From NCBI GenBank assembly GCA_945906715.1, contig CAMDRK010000044.1:1-12577 (forward strand): 12,577 nt of DNA, written 5' to 3'. The DNA comes from Nitrospira lenta (lineage in GTDB: Bacteria > Nitrospirota > Nitrospiria > Nitrospirales > Nitrospiraceae). Numbering within the stretch: the first letter of the stretch is position 1; each line of letters opens with the position of its first letter. The position numbers were made by a program, and so were the translations under genes. Shown here in pieces: positions 1 through 7,200 of the stretch. The notes under the pieces were generated by a model. It did no database searches. It was not told the origin of the DNA and was given only the letters and a program-made list of their open reading frames with translations.

Positions 1-2
1 AA

Positions 3-80
3 GCGACTGGCTACTATGAAGATCGCGGATTTCTCTATATCCGCCGAGGGGGAAGTCTCAGTTTGATTTATCACTGGTGA
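3..80 (+). CDS. C-terminal end of an outer-membrane beta-barrel-like protein (5' end outside window)
   Basis: The reading frame starting at base 3 is open from the window edge to a TGA at 78-80 and encodes 25 residues. The visible tail is rich in aromatic and alternating residues and ends in Tyr-His-Trp. A final aromatic residue after an alternating strand is the usual closing strand of Gram-negative outer-membrane barrels. The stop overlaps the probable ribosome-binding site (GAGGG, 79-83) of the deacetylase gene, so the two are probably co-transcribed. By context it could be a YaiO-like or other exopolysaccharide export barrel, but this is inference from 25 residues. A competing frame ending at 66 is less protein-like. 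Confidence 0.55.
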   Translation, partial: ATGYYEDRGFLYIRRGGSLSLIYHW

Positions 81-93
81 GGGTCTCGGGTCT

Positions 94-2016
94 ATGGAAC
101 GGTCACCGGTCATTCGATTGGCGGGAATCGCCATTGTCTTTCTTTCGATCGTCATCGGGAGTTGGATTCTGTTCGGACCGGGTTCCGTCACGCATGTGGA
201 GATTCCCGAGAAGGATATCCATCAGTTTTCCGGCGTGATGGGTCCCAGCCATACTTCTGTAATCGAACCGGCTGTGCCTGCGGATTGGACGACCTATAGT
301 CACGGGACGACAAGCCGCCTGGCGATTCTGTTGACCGACCCGGATTCGAGCTGGCTGGGGCTAGCCCATGGCCTCAAGTCCATTGGCATTCCATTCACAA
401 TCACGCACGATGTGCAGGAGGCGCTCAGGCACGATGTGGTGCTGGTCTATCCGGTGATCTCCGGGAAGGTGTTGTCTCCCGAGGCGTTAACAAGGCTCGC
501 GGAGTATCCACGGGCTGGAGGCACCTTGATCGGCGTGCAGGTGCTGGGCGGTGGGCTGAACCAGGTGTTTGGATTTCACGATGCCGTCGCCTCGCGCCAG
601 CGATACGACATTCGCTTGTCTGAGACGGATCCTCTTCTCGCATCATTTACCGATCCTCGGGAGCGCCATCTACGAGTGGGCATCCGCGGGAAAGGCCTCG
701 AGGTGCTGGGCACCTATGGGTACACCGAGAGCGCCACGCCGCTGGCCCTGTTCGAAGACGGCACGGCGGCAATCACGCAGAAAGCCTATGGCCGCGGACG
801 GGCCTATGCCATTGGGCTGGATCTCGGCTTTCTGCTCCTCAAGGGCTACAACAATCGAGCGGAAGAAATTGTTCAGGTCTACGACAATCAGTTCGACCCC
901 CCACTCGATGTCTGGTTGCGGCTGTTGAAATCGATCTACCGATCCGCGCAAGAGGGAGCGGTGACGCTGGGGACGGTGCCCTTCGGCAAGTCGCTCTCCG
1001 TCATGCTAACCCACGATGTCGATTTTACCCAGTCGATCAAGAATGCCGTCGATTATGCGGAATATGAAAAAAGCCAGGGGCTGGTCGGGACCTATTTCAT
1101 CCAGGTCAAATATATTCGTGACTACAACGACGATATTTTTTTCAACGACGAGGGAGTCCGGTATCTGGCGCGGCTCTCGGAGTTGGGGATGGAACTGGGC
1201 AGCCACACGATTGCCCATTCGAATGGCTTCAAACGGTTTCCGATGGGGACGGGGCGAGAGGCGTATCCCTCCTACGTGCCCTTCGTGAAGGACCGGATGA
1301 CCGCCTACAACGCGAGTATTCTTGGTGAACTGCGCGTCAGCAAGTTTCTCATCGAACACTTCTCCGGCCAGACGGTGGTGTCGTTCAGGCCGGGAGGATT
1401 ATCGAATCCGTCTGGCTTGCCCCAAGCCTTGCGGGCGACCGGCTATCGCTATAGCTCGACGGCGACGGCCAACAATTCGTTGACCCATTTGCCGTATCAG
1501 CTCAACTACGATCGGTTGACGAACAGCGAAGTGGAGGTCTTTGAGTTTCCCGTGACCATCGAAGACGAGGAGTTACCGAAGATGGGTGACCGGCTCCCGC
1601 AGGCACTGGAAGTGGCGCGCCAGGTGAGCCGGTATGGCGGGCTGTGTGTCGTCTTGATTCATCCGAATATTCTCGACCACAAGTTGGCCTTCGAAAAAGG
1701 ATTCGTGGCGGGGGTGCGGCCCTATGCCTGGTTCGGCTCCGTCTCACAGTTCGGACAGTGGTGGGGCGCACGCAACAGTGTGCAAGTGGACGTGGAGAAA
1801 GTCGGCCCGGCCTATGTGGTGAAGTTGGAAATTCCCCAGCCTCTGCCAGGCCTCACACTCGAGGTGCCTGAGGGATGGACACTCGACCGTGGTCGATCCT
1901 ATCCCGTGCCCATTGATCAAGCCGGCCGGTTCGTGGTTCTTCAGGGGTCCGTGCGGGTGATGGTGCTGCGCTTTATGCCAAGCCAAACAGGGGCGCCAAG
2001 GGAACGCGGCGCCTAG
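94..2016 (+). CDS. Membrane-anchored polysaccharide deacetylase (NodB-fold) with N-terminal amidotransferase-like domain
   Basis: This 640-residue protein is probably a periplasmic deacetylase acting on an N-acetylated exopolysaccharide. Residues 7-27 form one hydrophobic segment, either an uncleaved anchor or a signal peptide. Residues about 75-270 look like a flavodoxin/class-I-amidotransferase-like fold, with no catalytic Cys that I can identify. Residues about 300-545 are a NodB-type domain. Its motif 1 is THDVD (H307, D308, D310), motif 2 is SHTIAH (H371, H375), motif 3 is FRPGG (R432), and the late histidine is LIHPN (H523). The metal ligands (an Asp plus H371 and H375) and catalytic residues therefore appear present. 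Residues about 560-635 are a beta-rich tail. The start is supported by GAGGG at 79-83 with 10 bases of spacing and by the hydrophobic N-terminus. The gene sits just after a barrel-like gene, which suggests an export/modification locus. Its exact polymer is unknown. Confidence 0.85.
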   Translation: MERSPVIRLAGIAIVFLSIVIGSWILFGPGSVTHVEIPEKDIHQFSGVMGPSHTSVIEPAVPADWTTYSHGTTSRLAILLTDPDSSWLGLAHGLKSIGIPFTITHDVQEALRHDVVLVYPVISGKVLSPEALTRLAEYPRAGGTLIGVQVLGGGLNQVFGFHDAVASRQRYDIRLSETDPLLASFTDPRERHLRVGIRGKGLEVLGTYGYTESATPLALFEDGTAAITQKAYGRGRAYAIGLDLGFLLLKGYNNRAEEIVQVYDNQFDPPLDVWLRLLKSIYRSAQEGAVTLGTVPFGKSLSVMLTHDVDFTQSIKNAVDYAEYEKSQGLVGTYFIQVKYIRDYNDDIFFNDEGVRYLARLSELGMELGSHTIAHSNGFKRFPMGTGREAYPSYVPFVKDRMTAYNASILGELRVSKFLIEHFSGQTVVSFRPGGLSNPSGLPQALRATGYRYSSTATANNSLTHLPYQLNYDRLTNSEVEVFEFPVTIEDEELPKMGDRLPQALEVARQVSRYGGLCVVLIHPNILDHKLAFEKGFVAGVRPYAWFGSVSQFGQWWGARNSVQVDVEKVGPAYVVKLEIPQPLPGLTLEVPEGWTLDRGRSYPVPIDQAGRFVVLQGSVRVMVLRFMPSQTGAPRERGA

Positions 2017-3119
2017 GCCGCCGGCAAGGCCGCAGCAGTCTTCGTGGCGCGGAATTTTGTGAGGAAAGGCGTGATGACCTCCTGCAATTCGATGGTCGGC
2101 AAGGTAGCCTGAAGCTCGGCCATTTTCGTCTCAGTCATGGACGGGAGGTTCGACAACGCCTCTGCGGCCCGGTAGCGAACCCACCAGTAGGTATCTTCCA
2201 AAAGACCAATCAAGCGCGCCTCGTCTTCTTCCAGCCCCATCTTTCCCAACGCCGTCGCGGCCTGTACGCGGATGTACCACGTTGGGTGTGTAAGATAGAC
2301 CCTGATCATCGGAAGGTCTTGCGGATCATTGCATTCACCGAAGAGGGAGAGACTGGCGGCAATCACATCCTCAGCCGGCTTCTGCTCGTTCATGAGCTGG
2401 CGAATAATCGGCAGTGCATAGGGGCTGCGCAGTGAGGCCAACAACCGGATAAGACGGGCAGCAATGGGCGGTGGTGCCGAGACCGTGGCTTGCGCGAGTG
2501 CGGTCGCCGCCAGGTCGGCCCCAGCCTCGTTCAGCAGCGCCATGACTTTCAATGGAGACCAATCGCTCCGTGTGCTGAAAAGGGGAACAAGACGTGGGAT
2601 CGCGGCCTGGGGGCGAATGCGGACCATTGCCCGTGCCGCCTCGATGGCGAGAAATGCATTGTGCGCATGGGCCAGACGGACCAGCTCGTCCCAGACGGAT
2701 GCCTCTTTAAGATGGCCCAGCGTGGCAACGGCCAGCAGCTGTCGCCGAATTCGTCCTGTGTGTAGCAGTCGCATAGCCACAGTATCCATACCTAACCGGC
2801 GTGCCACGTCGTTGAGTTGCCCTGAGGCCTCTCCCTTAATCGACTCCTGCAAGGAGTTCCATAGATAGAGGAACAGGACATGGTCCCGCGGATGAATGGA
2901 CGGCAGCGTAGTAGGAGCTTCGGCCAGGCCCTCGGCCAGCAGCGGGCGCCAGACAGCGACCATGTTCCGTCGCCGCCGCTCCGTACTTCGCCGCATCACT
3001 CTGGAGACAATAATCCACAAAACGAGCAGAAGAATGAAGCCGTGGATGGTGATGGTGACAATCCATCCGACTTGGGCCATCGACCCGAACGCGCTTGTCC
3101 CTGTCCATCCAGCATCCAT
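2013..3119 (-). CDS. Membrane-anchored HEAT-repeat protein
   Basis: This 368-residue protein has a transmembrane helix at residues 17-39, followed at once by an Arg-rich stretch (40-51). By the positive-inside rule the large C-terminal part is cytoplasmic. From about residue 115 to 350 it is a series of paired helices of HEAT type. The clearest repeats lie near 264-294 and 299-326, with the usual buried Arg/Ala/Leu pattern (for example VRYRAAEAL). HEAT solenoids serve as protein-binding scaffolds and no catalytic motif is seen. The ATG is preceded by GAGGG (3129-3133), which overlaps the TGA of the upstream receiver gene. The two are 12 bases apart and probably form an operon. Its stop codon shares bases with the stop of the convergent deacetylase gene. 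A role as binding partner of the CheY-like protein, tying signalling to polysaccharide synthesis, is inference. Confidence 0.8.
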   Translation of the reverse strand: MDAGWTGTSAFGSMAQVGWIVTITIHGFILLLVLWIIVSRVMRRSTERRRRNMVAVWRPLLAEGLAEAPTTLPSIHPRDHVLFLYLWNSLQESIKGEASGQLNDVARRLGMDTVAMRLLHTGRIRRQLLAVATLGHLKEASVWDELVRLAHAHNAFLAIEAARAMVRIRPQAAIPRLVPLFSTRSDWSPLKVMALLNEAGADLAATALAQATVSAPPPIAARLIRLLASLRSPYALPIIRQLMNEQKPAEDVIAASLSLFGECNDPQDLPMIRVYLTHPTWYIRVQAATALGKMGLEEDEARLIGLLEDTYWWVRYRAAEALSNLPSMTETKMAELQATLPTIELQEVITPFLTKFRATKTAAALPAA

Positions 3120-3131
3120 GGTAAGAAGCCC

Positions 3132-3530
3132 TCAGGACGCGACCTTGACGAACCGTCGCAGCCGGGCAGTCAATTCTCGAGGATTGAACGGCTTCACCAT
3201 GTAATCATTGGCCCCTGCAGCAAGAGCCTTCTCAATATCACGCTCGTTCGAATCGGCTGTGAGCATGATGATCGGGACATGCTGCCATTCTGCTTTCTGG
3301 CGAATGTGTGCAAGGAGTTGCAGCCCGCTGAGGTACGGCAGCATGATGTCGAGGAGCACCAGTGTGGGCGGAGGCATGTGGTCGATCATGGTTTGTGCCT
3401 GTTGGCCGTCCACGGCGTGCACGACCGTGTAGCCTCCTCGCTCCAGAAGAAATTTGAGCAGGATGGCAGTGCCTTCTTCATCTTCGGCCATGAAGAGGGT
3501 CAGTTTTTCAGCTCTGGGCGTCGTCGTCAT
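3132..3530 (-). CDS. Single-domain (CheY-like) response regulator
   Basis: The 132 residues consist almost entirely of one receiver domain. The acidic pair is E16/D17, the phospho-acceptor is D61 (in LLDIMLP), and the switch residues are T91 and K113 (VKPF). No output domain follows, so the signal must pass by protein-protein contact or onward phosphotransfer. The start is supported by AAGGA at 3538-3542, 7 bases from the ATG. The gene lies directly upstream of the membrane HEAT-repeat gene with a 12-base gap, so that protein is a reasonable candidate target. The nearest kinase is the large hybrid kinase at 4253-8326. The two receivers of this window differ clearly in sequence and are not a recent duplication. 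Confidence 0.9.
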   Translation of the reverse strand: MTTTPRAEKLTLFMAEDEEGTAILLKFLLERGGYTVVHAVDGQQAQTMIDHMPPPTLVLLDIMLPYLSGLQLLAHIRQKAEWQHVPIIMLTADSNERDIEKALAAGANDYMVKPFNPRELTARLRRFVKVAS

Positions 3531-3585
3531 GTTAGGTTCCTTTGCCTACATTGATTGTGTGAGGTGTCATGCTCGGCCGCATCGG

Positions 3586-3600
3586 ACGTCGACGTGCACG
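3586..3600. promoter_or_regulatory. Two overlapping short palindromes upstream of the receiver gene
   Basis: ACGTCGACGT (3586-3595) and CGTGCACG (3593-3600) are both perfect palindromes and overlap by three bases. They lie about 55-70 bases upstream of the start codon at 3530, where an operator could sit. No convincing -10/-35 pair was found next to them. In a moderately GC-rich genome such short palindromes can occur by chance, so this is a weak call. Confidence 0.2.
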
Positions 3601-3627
3601 CGTTTTCAGATACATGTCATTCTCGTG

Positions 3628-3790
3628 TCCTGTCTCTGAATGGCGCGGACAAAATCCGGCCACACTGGTTAGAATGTCATCAGCAATCTTGCTCCACCTG
3701 AAGGGTTTGGGCTTTGTGCTCGTGACGGTGATGGAGTGACGGATGGCATCCTTGAGCGCATGCTGTCCCGAGAAGCGAAACTGTTTACTA
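3628..3790 (-). pseudogene. Remnant of an IS630-type transposase, C-terminal end only
   Basis: The minus strand encodes about 53 residues that match my memory of the C-terminus of IS630/Tc1-like transposases. There is an FRFSGQHALKDAI-like helix, then KPKPFRW, then IADDILTSVAGFC, ending in SETGH. Family members typically read (G)SF-S-V-L--AI, then -PKPF-WT, then -AD-IL--(V/I)-RFC. Everything upstream, including the DDE catalytic core and the DNA-binding domain, is missing. The enclosing frame is open from 3837 to 3532, but its outer parts resemble nothing and run into the leader of the receiver gene, so it is not called as a gene. The piece lies between two signalling gene pairs, in the 330-base gap 3531-3860 that otherwise holds nothing recognisable. 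Confidence 0.7.
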
Positions 3791-3860
3791 TCTAGAATTA
3801 AAACTGTTGGCACGCTCTTCACCCCGCCCAGGCACATAGAATACTCTTTAAAGATCGGCC

Positions 3861-4235
3861 TCAGATTGTTCCCACAGCTTGCTGCACCGCGGCCATGAGC
3901 TTGTCTTGATCCACGGGCTTTTGAAGAAACGCAATTGCGCCAGCTTCGAGGGCGCGGGCTTCAGCCACCAGTGGGTCCTCAGCGGTTACGATGATGACCG
4001 GGATGGACCCCAGGGAGGTATTGGCTTTTAATCTCTGCAGAACCATCAAGCCGTTCCCGCCGGGAAGCCCTAAATCGAGCAAGATCGCATCCGGCCGCTC
4101 CTTCAGAGCCACGGACATCGCCTGGAGCGCATCGGCTGCAAAGACGGTGTGATAGTGATGGGCTTTCAAACGAGCGCTGAGTACCAGTCGGGTGTCCGCA
4201 TTGTCATCCACGATCAGGATTGTCTTCTTATCCAT
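3861..4235 (-). CDS. Single-domain (CheY-like) response regulator, likely partner of the hybrid kinase
   Basis: The 124 residues form one complete receiver domain. The acidic pair is D10/D11, the phospho-acceptor is D54 (LLDLGLP), and the switch residues are T84 and K106 (QKPV). No DNA-binding or enzymatic output domain is attached. The ATG is preceded by GAGGAA (4241-4246). The stop of the hybrid kinase gene is only 17 bases upstream, so the two are almost certainly one transcription unit. Because the kinase ends in an Hpt domain, D54 is the natural last acceptor of a phosphorelay. The downstream target cannot be read from the sequence. Confidence 0.9.
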   Translation of the reverse strand: MDKKTILIVDDNADTRLVLSARLKAHHYHTVFAADALQAMSVALKERPDAILLDLGLPGGNGLMVLQRLKANTSLGSIPVIIVTAEDPLVAEARALEAGAIAFLQKPVDQDKLMAAVQQAVGTI

Positions 4236-4252
4236 GCGAATTCCTCACTTCC

Positions 4253-7200
4253 TTATACGTCATCGGCGAGCGTGTCATGGGCGATCGTCGCATGTTCAGC
4301 CATCAGCCGCCGGCGCACCAACTCGAATTCGTTCACGAGCTGCGCGAGCAGAGCCCCTGCCTTGGTGAGATCCTTGGCTTTCCCGAGTGCCTGGAGCTCG
4401 ACACAGAGCTGGCGCATTTTCCGCACGCCCAGGTTGCCGCTGGCGCCATTCAACTCGTGAGCCACTCGCGCCAAAGCCCCTGCATCACCCTGCTGAAGCG
4501 CGTCCTGTAAGGCGGCCAGACGGGTGGGAACGTCTTCCAAAAAATGCGTGATCAGTGTGGACAGAAGGCCACAGGAAATATCAAGTTGGCGCAAATCGGC
4601 CAACACGCCGGAATCCACACAATCATGAACCGGTTCTCGTGTGTCCGACGACACCGGTTCCTTCTGTTCATTTGGTGTTGACTGGCCCGGAATCCATCTG
4701 GCGAGCGTCGCCTTGAGGTGCTCCAGCTTCACCGGCTTGGCAAGATAATCGTCCATGCCTGCATCTACACATTTCTCACGGTCCCCTTGCATGGCGTTCG
4801 CGGTCATGGCGATGATGGGAACATGGCGAGAGGCCAGTGGCGAGAGGCTAGAGGTCAGACTGCTCCCTATTGCCTCTTGCCCATCGCCCATCGCCTCACG
4901 TCGTCTGATTTCCGCCGTCGCCTCCAATCCATCCATCTCGGGCATTTGGCAATCCATCAATACCAGCGCGTACCTGACCCGAGCGACCGCTTCGACCGCT
5001 TCTAGCCCGTTGGCCACGACATCGGCCCGGTAGCCAAGCTTTTCCAGCTGACACACCGCGACTTTCTGGTTCACAATATTGTCCTCTGCCACGAGGATGC
5101 GGGCCCGCGCCGCCGCCGCAGCTTCCTTGAGGACGTGGCGGGTCACCAACACGTCGTGGGGCCGGCCCGCGGCTCCCACCTCCAGCGGGTCCGTGGCTGA
5201 TTTCGCAGGCAAGTCCACAATCATTGACAGACAGTCGTATAAGTGTGAGCGATGCACGGGCTTGGTCAGGTACGCTGAGATCCCCGCCTGTTTTGCCTTT
5301 TCGGCCTGCCCCCGAAGACCGATCGAGGTCAGCAGGACCAGGCGGGTCGCCGCCAGGACCGGATCGGCTGTGATCGCGTGCCCCAACTCCAGTCCGTCCA
5401 TGCGAGGCATCTGCAAATCGAGGATCGCCAAATCGAAGGGCTCTCCCCTGGACGCCGCGTCTTTCAGCAACGCGAGGGCTTGGTACGCGTCCGCGGCAGA
5501 GGCGCTCTGGAGGCCCCATTGAGAAGCGTATTGTTCCAGGATGCGCCGGTTGGTGGCATTGTCATCCACAATGCACAACCGCCGCCCTTGGAGGGACCCT
5601 CTGGGTAGTGGTGTCGCGTGAGTCTGTGGCGGTTGTTTGGTCAGCCACACCGTAAACCGGAAGGTGCTTCCTTTGCCGGGAACACTCTCTAATCCAATCT
5701 GACCCCCCATCTGTTCAACGAGCTGTTTGCAAATGACGAGGCCCAGTCCAGTGCCGCCGAAGTTCCGTGTGGTCGAGGTATCCGCCTGGGAAAAAGGTTT
5801 GAACAGAAAATCCTGTGCCTCGGGTGCAATGCCGATTCCCGTGTCGGTCACCGCAAATTCGATCAGCGCGCGGTCGGCCGTCTCCTCGCCCCGGGTCACG
5901 TAAATTATCACCTCGCCCTGCTGGCTAAACTTGAGCGCATTGCCGATGAGATTGACGAGGATTTGACCCAAGCGGCCGGGGTCGCCCCGTAGAGCCGTGG
6001 GCACCTCAGCGTGCAGGAGGCAACCCAATTCCAGGCCCTTGCGCTGCGCTGGCTCGGCAAAGAGGTCCAAGGCCTCTTCGACCGTCGTCCGGAGGTCAAA
6101 GTCGATCACCTCCAACGTCAACCGGCCGGCCTCGATCTTCGAGAAGTCCAGGATGTCGTTGATGATGCTGAGCAGGGCTTCACTGGACCGCCGCACGGTC
6201 TCGGCGTAGTCGCGCTGCTCAGGAGTCATGTGTGTATCGAGCAAGAGGCCGGTCATCCCCATGATGCCGTTCATGGGGGTACGAATTTCATGGCTCATGA
6301 CGGCGAGGAAGGACGACTTGGCTTGCGTGGCTGCCTGCGCCGCGGTCAGCGCAAGGTCGAGGTCGCAGTTCTTCTGCCCAAGCTCCTGCGCGTAGGTGCT
6401 CACTCTGGCCTCCGCCCGTTTCCGTTCGATGAACTGAGCGACCTGGCTACCGATGGTGATGAATATCTGGAGCAGATCATCATCAGGGCGGCGGACTTCG
6501 TAGCTGAAGAATTCCATCACCCCCAGTATCCTTGCGTCGATCCTGACGGGAAAAGCGAAGGCGCCGTGGAGATTCTCCTGCGCGGCGACTGGAGCGCGGG
6601 GAAAGTCGGTGTCCTGCGCCACATCGGAAATCCAGGTTGGTTCGCCGTTCGCCCAAACCCGCCCGGGAAGGCCGTTGCCACGCGTGAAAGCGATCTGCAT
6701 GGTCACCCGTGAGAACTCCGTCCCTTTCACAGAAGGCTGATGCCAGATCTCCGCGCAACTGAGGACGGGCGGGTGCGCGTCCTCGTTCACAAGCCACATC
6801 GCGCCAATATCCCAACGGGAGAGTTCGCAAATGACGCGAAGGATCTTCGGTATCGCGTCCGCGAGAGTGTCCGCCTCGGCCAGTGTCTGGGTCGTACAGT
6901 GCTGCATGGCCGACCGGTTTTCCGTCCGTATCCGCACCGAGATATCCCGCACGAATGCGTTGAATGCGTAGTTCTCACCCCGAATCAAGGCCGGCGAGAT
7001 CGCCAGTTCCACCGGAAACTCGCGCCCGTCCCGGTGGCAGGCCGTGATCTCGATCAGTTTGTTCAGCACCGGTCCTTCACCGGTTGCGAGGAAATGCCGC
7101 AACCCACGTTCATGGGCTTCCCGGTGTTGTGCAGGGATGACGGTGGCAGAGAGGAGTCGTCCGATGGCCTCTTGCCGGGGCCAGCCGAACATCTGCTCGG

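Noticed and set aside
2880..3554. 224-codon plus-strand open frame across the receiver and HEAT genes
   Set aside because: It is antisense to two genes with clear protein families, and its translation has low-complexity, His/Arg-rich character with no domain.
3532..3837. Calling the 101-codon minus-strand frame a hypothetical protein
   Set aside because: Only its middle resembles a protein (an IS630 transposase tail). The ends look like non-coding flank, and the last codons overlap the leader of the receiver gene.
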